A stretch of 64,000 nt of DNA from Welwitschia mirabilis. Its lineage: Eukaryota > Gnetophyta > Gnetopsida > Welwitschiales. The stretch lies in contig JBOZIK010000001.1 in assembly GCA_051453625.1 (NCBI GenBank), forward strand, positions 235,996,945 to 236,060,944. Direction: 5' to 3'. The stretch's first letter is position 1. Every line of letters starts with the position of its first letter. Shown one piece after another: positions 48,460 to 59,672 of the stretch. The translations under genes were made by a program, and so were the position numbers. The notes under the pieces are model-generated. The model searched no databases. It was not told the DNA's origin and was given only the letters and a program-made list of their open reading frames with translations.

Positions 48460-49340
48460 AAGGTTATCTTTGCTTGGTTCTCACTAGATATGCAAACCTA
48501 ATTATAATCACTTTACCCATTAAGAACATAGTAGTAGGAATGTTCTTAGATTCTATCAAGTACTTGATTTAGAAATGGCAAAGGGCAATGATCCTTTTTA
48601 GTAACCTCATTAAGGTTTCTAAATTCAATACACATCCTTTACTTTCCATCCTTCTTAGGTACTATCAGTAAGGAATAACCCTCTTACTATTAGATATAGC
48701 ATAATAATTCCATCATTTATAAGTTTAATAATTTCATCTTTAATGACTTACTTAATGGCCGAGTTAAGTCATCTTTAGGGTTGCCTAGCTATTTTAGCAT
48801 TATCTTTAAGGTAGATTTTGTGTTAAATTATAGAAAAACGAATGGTAGCTAAGTCTTATGGGTTCAAATAAAAGTATTTTCCTTAGAATTTAAAAGTAAT
48901 ACTAAGTTTTCTTCTTAAGAGGTAAGATGTTCACTTATTATCAAAGGCTTCTTAAGATTACTAAATAGAAAGATGTATTTCAGACCCTTGGCTAATTTTT
49001 TCAGTTCTAAGTTATAATTGTCATTTACTATAATTAAACTCCCTTCCTAGGCTATCATCTAGAATTATCATTTGGATGACTATTATGAATAAGACCTGAC
49101 ATAAAAAGGTTTTTCTATTGAATTCACATGTTGAACTTTTGTCCACCTTAAAATATTCTCCTCCTTATGATTGATGCTATTTATTTTAGTTGGATTATCA
49201 TACAAAGTGAGCTTATATAATATTATCAATCTCTCTTCAACTAAGTAACGCTATAAAATTAAAGTTGATTTAATTTCTTCTTATAAGTTTTACTTATCTC
49301 TTATGTCTTTCTTAGTAGCATTGAAAACTCTAATGGTGAA
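48460..49340 (-). pseudogene. Element D: reverse transcriptase, N-terminal part (after copia insertion)
   Basis: Resumes the minus-strand gypsy RT that stopped at 37655. Joining 'acagtaa' (left) to 'aggttatcttt' (right) recreates the unbroken sequence of element A at about 465-490 ('gaggtaaaggttatttt'). Downstream blocks match A at 540-1250, including 'gacctcattaagttttt' against 'aacctcattaaggtttc'. A nested dyad lies at 49048-49083. Confidence 0.8.
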
Positions 49341-49768
49341 TTTCTTATTACTCATGTAACATTTCACCATTTCAGTTCACATTTCTATGATGCAGTAGGT
49401 AGTTCTAAAAAAGGCTCTTCATAAAAGCAGGAAGTAACCTTCATCATGTTCTACTTTAATAATAACCACATATATGGGGTAAAAGGATTCTTCTATTTGA
49501 ATAACTAAGTTTTTAATGATCCCCAAGGGTTTTTTAATTGAAGTATTAATTAACTACAATATGATTTATGTAGGTTCAACTCTATTTTTTAACCAAAGTC
49601 TTTTGCATATAAGAAGAGGCATATGTTTACAGTTGTTTCTATATCTGTCAAGGCTCTTCTAATTTTATTATTTACTTTCAAAGTAACACTCACCATTGCT
49701 ACCCTAGGGTATTCAAATTTAGGACACTTTTGCATAACTAAGTTAGAGATAGGTTAAGTAAGAAAATC
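49341..49768 (-). pseudogene. Element D: protease remnant, truncated by element E
   Basis: Collinear with the proteases of A and B through 'agataggttaagtaagaaaa', then breaks at 49768 where the E LTR starts. No open frame. The gag of D would be expected beyond E but I did not find it. Confidence 0.7.
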
Positions 49769-50037
49769 TCTTATATTCATGTTTTCATGGTCTAAAGATG
49801 TAGCCTAATTAGTTAAGTAAAAAATTAAAAAAAATGATAAATTAAAAATAAATTTATTGTTATAAAGTTCACTAAGCTAAGTTAATTATTCTATTTATTT
49901 TCTTATTCTTATTATTAATATGTAATTATATTGTGGAAATTTATTGTGCTCCAATTATTAGTTTAAGTGCATTCATTTTGTAATAGCCATAATACTACTT
50001 TTATTATAATTCCTTGGTAATTTAATTATAATATTTA

Positions 50038-50135
50038 ATGGCTAAATCAGTGACTACATTAGTGGTTATAATAGTGGCTACATTAGTGGGCTAAATTAAT
50101 GACTAAAGTAGTGGTTATAATATTTTATTTTCTTT
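50038..50135 (+). repeat. Degenerate agtggctaaatt-type tandem repeats in 5' LTR of E
   Basis: A string of roughly 12-base units: variants of agtggctaaatt and agtggttataat. The 3'LTR has a longer array at 57318-57485. Confidence 0.75.
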
Positions 50136-51077
50136 TGTAAATTATTACATTTAACTATTATAATTAGTAAATTTTCTTCTATAGCTAACTGATAGTCTCA
50201 TAATTGTTATTTTTATTGGTTTCTCTTGTGTAATAGTTGTAATTAATGCTTTAGCCTTTTTCATTTAATTGCTCATTTTAGAAAATGCCAAGAAGTTATA
50301 AATTTGTAACTATTGTAATTAATGGAGATGATTAACATTTGGATTTATTTTATTCTTCTTTATTTTTGGTAAATGCTAAAGAATATTTTGAATTGTAGCT
50401 ACCATTATGGTTATGGAATATCTTATTTTCACTACTAATGTCTCAATTATTATTCATATTAAGAATAATTATTATTTATTATTCCTAGTGGTCAACTATA
50501 AAGTAGAGTAAGGAAGTGGAATCAAAACTATTTTATTAAGATAGTAGTAGGTTGTGTGACTCTTAAAATTGAATAATTATTTTAAGTTTTTATAAATAAA
50601 AGTTTTTTCTTGGAATTAATTCTTGGAAGAAACCTCTATCCTTGAACTTGCTTATGGATGAAGTCTTGAAATCTCAAGGAATAGCATTCTTAAATCTTGA
50701 AAATCCCAATTTTAAAGTTTAGATATGGTTCCAATTAAATTCTTGCATCTTTTGTATGGTTCATAGATTTTTCTTACTCTCTTATGTGATATTGTAAGTT
50801 TCTTCTTACACATGTAATATCTTGTGAATGAAATTTTATGCTTAAAATAAACTTGGCTAAGTGACCAAATTATGTAGCTTTAAGGGCTATGCCACTTGAG
50901 GGGATTCCATTAGCCATCGAAGTGAATTATTAGAGTAAATAGGATNNNNNNNNNNNNNNNNNNNNNNNNNNNNNNNNNNNNNNNNNNNNNNNNNNNNNNN
51001 NNNNNNNNNNNNNNNNNNNNNNNNNNNNNNNNNNNNNNNNNNNNNCTTTCTTCTATGGCTTCTATTATTCTCATTTC

Positions 51078-51293
51078 ATTCTTGTATGATTTTTTGGTCT
51101 TCGAATCTTTTCTTGTATGATTTTTGGTTCATTGAATCCTTTCTTATATGGTTTTTAGTTCTCTAAATTCTTTCTTATATGGCTTATGGTTCTTTGAATC
51201 TTTTCTTCTATGGTTTATGGTTTTTTAATTACTTTCTTGAATGGTTTATAGACTTTCATCTATTTCTTGCATTCTTACATGATTCATGAATTT
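51078..51293 (+). repeat. 31-bp minisatellite in 5' LTR of E
   Basis: Units start at 51109, 51140, 51171, 51202 and 51233, each beginning tttctt(g/a/c)(t/a)atgg and 31 bases long, with flanking imperfect units on both sides. The 3'LTR has only about one comparable copy (58110-58150), so the array grew after insertion or was already present in the copied template. Confidence 0.85.
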
Positions 51294-52278
51294 TTCCTGC
51301 TATCTTATTTGCTCATGTAAGTCTTTTCTTACACATATAATATCTTGATTTTGAATTTAATTCTATGCCTTAAAATTTGCTAAGTGATCAAATTATGTAG
51401 CTTTAAGGGCTATGCCACCTGAGGGGGTTCCATTAGCCATAGAAGTGAATTATTAGAATAAATAGGATGATGTTTATAGCATGTCTAGTTATATAAGATA
51501 GGATTTCTATGTAGCTTCATAGGGTTCTATCCCATTTAAAGGGTTTTTTATGGCCATAGGAATGAACTTTTAGATAAATAATCATTTTTTACACTCTTCT
51601 AACAGTGCATTCTTGAATTACTAAAACTTAAATAATGCATTCTTGGATTATAGAAACTTACATTCTTTGATTAATGGAACTTGGAATACTATGTCATAAT
51701 TACTTATAGGTCCCCAAAGTCCTATTCTTATATTGACATAATCAAACATTAGATCTATCTCATTTGTATTACCTCACATTTTGCCTTGCCTAAATTTTTT
51801 GATGCTTCATTTTCTTCCTTTTCACCCTTCTCTACTTAGCCCATACTATGGATTTTGATTATTTTACAATTCTCATACCATATTACTTATGCAGGTTTAG
51901 GTATGATCATGGATTTTGATCATTGAGAAGAAAATTCTTGATGCTATTCACTTGAGAAAACTTTATTATTTATTTTTGCTTTATGAAATTGTAGTTGTAA
52001 CATGTAAAAGTGTACTATTATGGTAAATTTTCTACAAATGTTACATAAACATTATAACTCCCTTACTATCCTATGAAACTATTTTAAATTAACTTGTTTC
52101 TTCATCATTTTGTTATTATTCTTATTGCTACTTTATAATTACATTATACTATTAGATTGAGATTTTTTGTTTTAAACATGATAATTTTTTATTAGTGTAT
52201 AGTCATGATGAGAAATGTTGAGGACATTACATTAAGTAACATTTGTAGTTTTAAATTAAAAATTTGAATGTTACCTTT

Positions 52279-52290
52279 TGGTATCAGAGC
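52279..52290 (+). promoter_or_regulatory. Element E: primer-binding site, intact
   Basis: Reads tggtatcagagc, a perfect match to the initiator-Met tRNA PBS used by most plant copia elements and many chromoviruses. It lies just after the 5'LTR. Confidence 0.9.
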
Positions 52291-55200
52291 TAAAGTTGTG
52301 ATTTTCACTGGGCATAATTATAATTAAGTAATTATAAGTTTAGACATCATAGCCTAAGTTGTAATTTTACTAGGCATAATTGTTTGCAAGGTACATCTTG
52401 AAAACAAATATGGTGAAAGTGTAGTAAACATAGATCTATATTAATATCTTGAAAAGCTAGTAAATATAGTTTAAAGTTAGAAATGATGTTTTTTTTATAA
52501 AGCTCTAGCAATGAAAAATAGAATCTATGAGACAATAACCACTAGGCACCCTTTAAAAGCATGAAAGATAGAATAAAGGATACATGTTTTAGTCATGATG
52601 TCATTTCCTTTTAACTTTAAGATCACAGAAAGGACCAAAATTATAAAATCTAAAAATAACATAAGGATAAAGACATTATAGAAGAACAAATTATAAATAT
52701 GCAAATTAGGGATAAAAATAAAAGAAAATGTTTTTTTTAGGTTGTAAAAAATAATTATTCTTGTAAATGAAGGCAAGAGCATCATAGGCCTTCAATTCAA
52801 AACTTCAAGTTCATTGACAAAAGTAAAACACCAGCCATAATAATAGTAGAGATGTGGTGATACAGAAAAGAGTGGATTAACAAACATATCAATAAAGGTG
52901 CTAATCTTTTAATGCCCATATGGAGCTTGTTAGAGGATCAGGCTATGTGCTCTTTTGTAATAATAAAGGGATAGAGAAGCAATTCAAATTGATATGAAGA
53001 AGTATAATCCCTGTGATGGAGTCAGAGAAGAGTAAGGGTGTGAACTTTATAGAGTAATGGAGGAAAAGTTTTAGGGTATGAAATATGTATTATAATAGAA
53101 ACAACAATGGTGAAGAGACCATGAATGTTTATATGAGATAGATGACTATAAGTCTCTACTTTAAACTCCATATAAGCAATGTTTGAGAATATGATATGAA
53201 AGGCTCAGAATGATGCTTATGCAATTATTTTAACTCTTCATAGGACAAGATTTTAGGAGGATGTTCAGTAAGGATTTGGAGGAGAAGGTTGTAAAATAAA
53301 TTGACTTTATATCATTGAAGGAAATCTTCTGATTCTTTATTAAGCACCCAAAATTATAAAATTTCACTTAGGATTCTACCTTCTTATTCCTATTTTTCAT
53401 GTCAAATAGCAAAAATTTTTCATTTCTTACTCTATTTTTGTTTAAAGTACTTAAATAAAAGTTGGATCTTGATTAATTTTAGGATTTTATTATTTATTAC
53501 AAAAAAAATTAAAAACTATTCAAAAGAATAAGTTTAGCCTTTCAAACAAGGAGATTTTTTATCTACATACCTATGAAATTGAGCAAATAGACATGACATT
53601 TAAAGATAGCATACTCGTATAGGTGTCTTACAGTCTTATGCTTTTTTAGACTAAAGTTGAATACAATTATTTTCTTTTTATGTTTACAGTCCCATTATAA
53701 AAATGTCTTATAGTTTACTAAAACATAGATGCACTGATATGACTATGAACAAAACTTGTAACATATTTGGGATGATACAGAGATTATTGTAAATATTAAG
53801 GATAGAACTCATGAAGTAGTTCTTATTGGAGTTTTTTAGATAATAAACCAAGCATGCTTCCTATTTTCATTGCCCTATGTATTTATTCATCTCTTACTAG
53901 ATCCTGAATGCTCTTTTTATGCCCACTCAAATTTACAAGGAAGACATGTTTTCTCTTCTTCAGTTATAAAATTTGTATTGTTTTAAAAGATTAAATGATC
54001 TATTATGACTTAATAAGTAAAAATATTAAGACATTCCAAAGATACTTCACTACATGTAGTACTACATGGAGGCCTTTTCAAGACTTCTAAAAATTCCCAT
54101 TCTACATTGCTAGAGATGCATATACTATTTCAAGAAGTGTATGTACATTACCATATATTTAAATGATTGTATAGGAATTTTCATGTTCAAGCAAGAGGAT
54201 AAATCATGAAAGATGATAAAGCTTATTTGTACCTTTATCATGAATGAAGTATACTTTTTTAATGTGTCTTTTTAAATAGCCTTTGCAAAAGTGATCTTTT
54301 TTTATTCTGAAACTAGGCAAGCTGGTTAGCTAGCACTTCTTTACATAGAGCTTGGTGTTGCTCATTGTAAGCTTCTTTGTGTTCATCTACATTGGACTTG
54401 TTTTCAAGTACAACACACATGGACTGAGGAGGATGAATGTCGAAGTGCATGATTGACTTCTAAAGTGTACTCACGATAGGATGCAATATATCAAGAAGTA
54501 TGAGAAGTTAGGTTTATGGCTAAAGCATATTTAAATGTGGCCTCAGCTTTTTAAGATAAGAAGAAGATAGAGGTAACATGTAAGCACATTTATGATTCAC
54601 TAATCTAAAATGTGAGGCTCAGCTATAAGTATTGAAGGTTATCTCTATGAAAAGGATGGTAATGATCCATGCACCGCCTGCTAGTAAGGACATTTAGAAA
54701 TATGATAATTGGATGCTCTTTAATGTTGACATAGACATTTTGAGCTATGTGATTGGTTATATTCTACAAGTTTTGAAGATCAAGAATGATGATGATTATG
54801 TGACATGCTAGATCAAGGAAATCCCCATGGTTAAGTGCATGGATGCATGTTAATGATGCGTTACGAAGGCATCAAAAAATGTGTAAATCATGATGGGTTA
54901 GAATGTTTGATAATAATGTAAGGTATGATGGATTATAATGTTTAGCAATTACCTTCATACAATCTCTTTTTTTAATCATGGTTTTTAAAATTCTTTTACC
55001 TTGTAAAGGTTTTTAACATTTCCATTTATCATTCAACTTCTTTTCCATTGTAATCAAAATTACATGTTTACAAAGCACATGACATGAGAGTATTTGATTG
55101 AACTTACATGATAATACAGATGTATTAATTTTCATCAAGATATGCAACTTTCTTGAGAAGGACTTCTCTATTGATGAGGTTTGGATTTCTCTAACATAAT

Positions 55201-56900
55201 ATACCTAGAGGTATGAGTTTCTTATAGAAGGATATCTTGATGTTGAATGATTTTACAATTGAAATAAAGCTTTAAGAATTATGTTAATGGTGTAGTTATA
55301 TGAAATAAAACATTTGAAAACTTTTAAAGTATTATGTTATTACTCTATGATAAAGTACTTGCTAGTTGATAGCCTTAAGGAATCGACTAAGAGACAAGAG
55401 GCTTGAAAGCATGTCATACTTGAAACTAATTTGTTAAAAGTCCTTTTTGGTTTACTCCTTAACTTTATTACATTTTGTATTTCTTTCTGTTCCTAGAGCA
55501 ATGTCGATATTTAAAGAGTAAAAGGGACCATTTTTCCTAGATGGAATTGCAATTTTTCATACTTATTCAAATCATGTAATTATTCTAGGATACTCTACAG
55601 CTATACTTCTATTTTTTAATTATATTTAAAAATCATGTATTTTTGTCTCTTGGACATCTTTTTATATTATATTATTCATTTTATGTTTTCCATGAGCTTT
55701 GCCTATGTAATAAACTTATTGAGCTTAGAACTTCTACTAGTATTTACTAATAGCATAGTTATTTCCATGACTTCTTTTAGAGTTCTCTTAGTGAAAGTAT
55801 TAGATTGGATGATTTGAATTTATTTTTCATAAGAAGAACTTTATAAAACAAAATGTTATTTACCATTGGCCTATAAATTATAATCCTTAGCTACATGAGA
55901 AGTCCTTAAACTAGCTAATCCTATTATTACATGGTTAAAGCTTGTAATATTATTAGATGGAATATGCATATAGGTATTCAAACTTCTGAGACTACATTTT
56001 CTCACTCTTAATCATTGTTAATCTCTTGTATATATTTTCTTGGTCTATGTTTACATAAAATTAGTGTATCTTTAACCTTTTATTTACATTCTACATGTTA
56101 ATACTTTGGTTGGTATTTACTTACTTATTAATAATAATAGTAGTTTCATTTATATATCTTCCATGTATTTTCTTTAGCTAAATTTATAATTTTAAGCTTA
56201 TTTTACAAATTTTTAACTTGTTAGACTTTAGAGTGCTATGCTATACATATTAATATTTGAGTGGAAATTCAACTAAATTATACAAGTATACGTAGTAGAG
56301 GCGCATTATAAGAAGTACATATTAAAGGATTATAGAGGGGAATAGAATTATAATTTATGAGCTTAGGCTTGAGGAATTTATAGACAACATCTTTAAAGAT
56401 GATTGTCATGATTTAAAGTAAGAGACTATTGTGTTACAATATTTGATTTTAGAGCAATTTTATTTTGGTTTCCAAATCAAGGAGATCATTAAGATAGTTT
56501 GGCTTATGAAATTAAATGGTTTTCATCATTTATAAATATATACAACTATGTTCTTGAAGTTTTTCATAAAATCAATTATATGATCTTTTATCTAACCTCT
56601 CATGAAAGATATAATACTTCATAATGTTTTTCCTAATCAAGTAATTATTATAATCTTAGATATGTGGAAGGTTAAAAGTTCATCTATAATAAAGAAGTTT
56701 TTGTAAATTTTGAAGTTGATATATATATGTAGTACAACTTTTAAAGCTTATACCATGAAGTAAAAGTGAAGGATAGAGGAAGAACATAATTTTTAGAGGC
56801 TTGATCATTCTAGACTTAAGAGGTGATTAGTATTATAATTATCATGATGATTAATAACATTAAAGTTTTTTTGGACAAAATTTTACCTTATTCAACAATT
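52291..56900 (+). other. Element E: internal region, coding potential not recognisable
   Basis: About 4.6 kb between PBS and chromodomain tail. gag, PR, RT, RH and IN should be here, but I found no motif I can defend. Either it is very decayed or much of it is replaced by non-coding sequence. Short frames here (52347-52535 and 52525-52785 minus, 55635-55817 plus) look random. Confidence 0.4.
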
Positions 56901-57004
56901 CATATGGCATTGAAGAAAGATACATTGAAAATTACAAAGTACAATGATTAGAAAACATAGAAGCAGAAGCTACTTGGGAACATAAAATAGATATATTATA
57001 TTGA
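56901..57004 (+). pseudogene. Element E: chromodomain tail of integrase
   Basis: At 56939-57004 the frame reads VQ, stop (TGA for Trp), LENIEAEATWEHKIDILY. This matches the end of plant chromovirus chromodomains (Val-x-Trp ... Glu-Glu-Ala-Thr-Trp-Glu ... Tyr). Then FKDETF, a stop and GMEKCH run into the LTR, as in Tekay/Del elements where pol ends at the polypurine tract. The chromodomain would guide integration to marked chromatin. Confidence 0.75.
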
Positions 57005-57047
57005 AGAACTAATCTTTATTGTTTAAGTTTCAAGGATGAAACTTTTT

Positions 57048-57061
57048 AAGGGATGGAGAAA
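57048..57061 (+). promoter_or_regulatory. Element E: polypurine tract
   Basis: Reads aagggatggagaaa directly before tgtcacatcc. Usual for chromoviruses (a Gly-Gly-Glu-Met-coding purine run). Confidence 0.7.
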
Positions 57062-58856
57062 TGTCACATCCAAATTTTCAAGGTCCAAATATTTAGCCTA
57101 ATTAGTTATGTAAAAAAATAATAAATTAATAATAACTTTATTATTATAGAGTACATTAAGCAAATTTAATTATTATATTTATTTTCTTGTTACTATTATT
57201 GAGACATAATATCATGCAAATTTGTTGTACTCCAATTATTAGTTTAAGAGCTTTTATTTTGAAGTATCCATGACATTATTTTTGTTGTAATTTCTTGGTA
57301 ATATAATTATAATCTTTAGTGGCTAAAGTAGTGGCTAGATTATTGGTTATAATAATGATTAAATTAGTGACTAAAATACTGGTCAGATTTGTGATTACAT
57401 TAGTGGATAAATTCATGGCTAGATCAGTGGCTAAATTAATAGGCTCAATTAGTGGCCAATTTAGTGGCTAAAGTAGTGGTTATATTATTTTATTTTCTTT
57501 TGTAAATTGTTTCAATTAACTATCATGATTAGTATTTTTTCTTATATAGCTTAATAATAGTCTCAAAATTATTATTTTTATTGGTTTCTCTTGTGTAATA
57601 ATTGTAATTAATACTTTAGCTTATTTTATTAAATTTATCATTTTAAAAAATACCAAAAAGCTATGAATTTGTAATTATTGTAATGAGTGAAGATGCTTAA
57701 TATTTGTATTTATTTTATTCTTCTTTATTTCTAGTAAATGCTGAAGAATATTTTAAATTGTAACTACTACCATGGTTATTTAATATGTTATTATCACTAC
57801 TAAGTCTTAATTATTATTCATGGTAAGCATAATTACTATTTATTATTCCAAATGGCTAAGTGTCGAGTGGAGTAGGCAAGTGAAATTAAAACTATTTTAT
57901 CAAGATAGTAGTGGATTATACAATTCTTGAAATTTAATAATTCTTTAGGGTTATTATAAATAGGATTCTTTTCTTAGAATTAATTCTTGAAAAACCCCTC
58001 TAGCCTTGAACTTCCTTATGGAGATCTATCTTAAAGTCTTGAAATATTAAGGAATAGCATTCTTAGAGCTTGGAAATCTCAAATTTGAAGTTTAGGTATG
58101 ATTTCAATTAAATTCTTACATATTTTTTATGGTTCATGGATTTTTCTTACTATCTTATATGATCTTATAAGTCTCTTATTACACATGTAATATCCTGACT
58201 ATGAATTAAATTTTATACTTGAAATAAACTTGGATAAATGGCTAAAGTATGCAGCTTTAAGTGCTAGACCACCTTAAGAGCTTCCATTAGCCATGAGAGT
58301 GAACNNNNNNNNNNCAAAGTAAATAGGATAATGTTTATGGCCCATTGTCTTGTTTAAGGAAGAACATCTATGTGGCTTTAGAGGCTTTTATACCATCCAA
58401 AGGGTTTCTATTAGCTATAGAATAAACCTCTAGACAAATGAGTATTTTTTACACTGTTCTAATAGTGCATTCTTGGATTAGAACCCGGAAAGTATATTCT
58501 TGAATGAATATAACTTCTTAGATTATGGGAACTTGAATATTGCATTACTAGATTAATAGAACTTGGAATACTATGCTGTGATTACTTATGAATTTCCAAA
58601 GTATTATTCTTGTATTGACATACGCAAACATTATATCTATCTCATGTGTATGTATTATCTTGCATCTTATCTTGGCTATATCTTTTGAGGTTTGATTACC
58701 TTGCTTTGCACACTTACTACTTGGGTTATATAGGAAATTGTAATTATTTCATGATTCTCATAACATATTACTTGTGTAGATTCAAGTGCAAGCATGGATT
58801 CTAATCATTAAGAAGGAAATTCTTGATGTTATTTGCTTGAGATTTCTTTATATTAT
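57062..58856 (+). repeat. Element E: 3' LTR, truncated
   Basis: Aligns with 49769 to about 51980, lacking the 31-bp array and the second copy of the internal duplication. Similarity stops near 58856 ('ttgcttgagatttctttat' against 'ttcacttgagaaaacttta'), so the last approximately 300 bases of the LTR are missing and foreign sequence follows. Ten Ns at 58305-58314. Confidence 0.7.
57318..57485 (+). repeat. Degenerate agtggctaaatt-type tandem repeats in 3' LTR of E
   Basis: More than ten units of about 12 bases (variants of agtggctaaatt, agtgactaaaat, agtggttataat). Longer than the matching array at 50038-50135. Confidence 0.75.
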
Positions 58857-59215
58857 GGATTAAATGATATGAATAATCTTTAACCAAGTGTATCAAGGAC
58901 CTTAGTACATCATTTATCTATAAATAGAACCTTATTCTTTATTCTCAAGCTAGTATTATTTAAGAAAGTTTATGCTACTAAAATTTCTTCTCAATCTTTC
59001 ATCCTCTTGAGTGTGGTGTTGAATCTTAGAGCTTGGTGTTTGAAGCTTGTAGCTTGAAGCTTAAAATATTGAAGCTAAGATCTTGGAGTTTAATATTTCA
59101 TTAATATTTTTCAATGATATTCAATATTATTTCCTCTAATTAGGTTCTTTTTTCATTATAATTTTAGCTCTGTGTCTTACATTAGGTGTATGCATGTGAT
59201 TACAGTATCAATGTA
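58857..59215 (+). repeat. F: LTR-like promoter fragment
   Basis: Contains a good TATA (ctataaatagaacc at 58918) followed by repeats of a gaagcttg(g/t)agcttg type (59035-59070), common in the R-U5 of plant copia LTRs. It ends near a degenerate 'acagtatcaatg', possibly a decayed initiator-Met PBS at about 59202-59213. No partner LTR was seen. Confidence 0.45.
58919..58926 (+). promoter_or_regulatory. TATA box of LTR-like fragment F
   Basis: tataaata in the context catttatctataaatagaac, with a start region about 30 bases on. Confidence 0.55.
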
Positions 59216-59246
59216 GTATTTGTATTTTCCTTTCTATTAAAGAATA

Positions 59247-59415
59247 CTAAGATAAGGGAGAAATTCAAGGGATCTCTTTACATGCTAGTTAATGGGGCTA
59301 CCAATGGATATTTTGGCTACCTCCCATTAGCATAGACTAAGATGAGGGATATAGTTAAGGGACCTCTTAACATGCTTGACTTCTATGTCTCTAATAGATG
59401 TTTTGACCAAGTGAC
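59247..59415 (+). repeat. Imperfect tandem duplication, about 90-bp period
   Basis: ctaagataaggg at 59247 and ctaagatgaggg at 59337, both followed by aagggatctct/aagggacctct, an 'acatgct' block and a (t/a)gatgtttt-like segment. The array may continue into the 225-N gap (59448-59672). A 36-codon frame here is too short to call. Confidence 0.65.
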
Positions 59416-59447
59416 TACGGAGTTTACTATAATTTTAGGTATTCATG

Positions 59448-59672
59448 NNNNNNNNNNNNNNNNNNNNNNNNNNNNNNNNNNNNNNNNNNNNNNNNNNNNN
59501 NNNNNNNNNNNNNNNNNNNNNNNNNNNNNNNNNNNNNNNNNNNNNNNNNNNNNNNNNNNNNNNNNNNNNNNNNNNNNNNNNNNNNNNNNNNNNNNNNNNN
59601 NNNNNNNNNNNNNNNNNNNNNNNNNNNNNNNNNNNNNNNNNNNNNNNNNNNNNNNNNNNNNNNNNNNNNNNN
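59448..59672. other. Assembly gap (225 N)
   Basis: Unsequenced. Open frames drawn through it are artefacts. Confidence 0.99.

Larger units (their letters stand above)
49769..52275 (+). repeat. Element E: 5' LTR
   Basis: The start tcttatattcatgttttc aligns with tgtcacatccaaattttc at the 3'LTR start, again with several C/T and G/A-type differences. TGTCACATCC is a typical Tekay/Del chromovirus LTR start. It ends a few bases before the perfect PBS. It is longer than the 3'LTR because of an internal duplication (the 'ctttaagggctatgccac' block occurs at about 50879 and 51401), a 31-bp array, and a 100-N gap at 50946-51045. The duplication is diverged enough to be real. Confidence 0.75.

Noticed and set aside
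51109-51263. 31-bp periodicity considered as a CRISPR or coding repeat
   Set aside because: Direct tandem repeats without spacers inside an LTR; stops in all frames.
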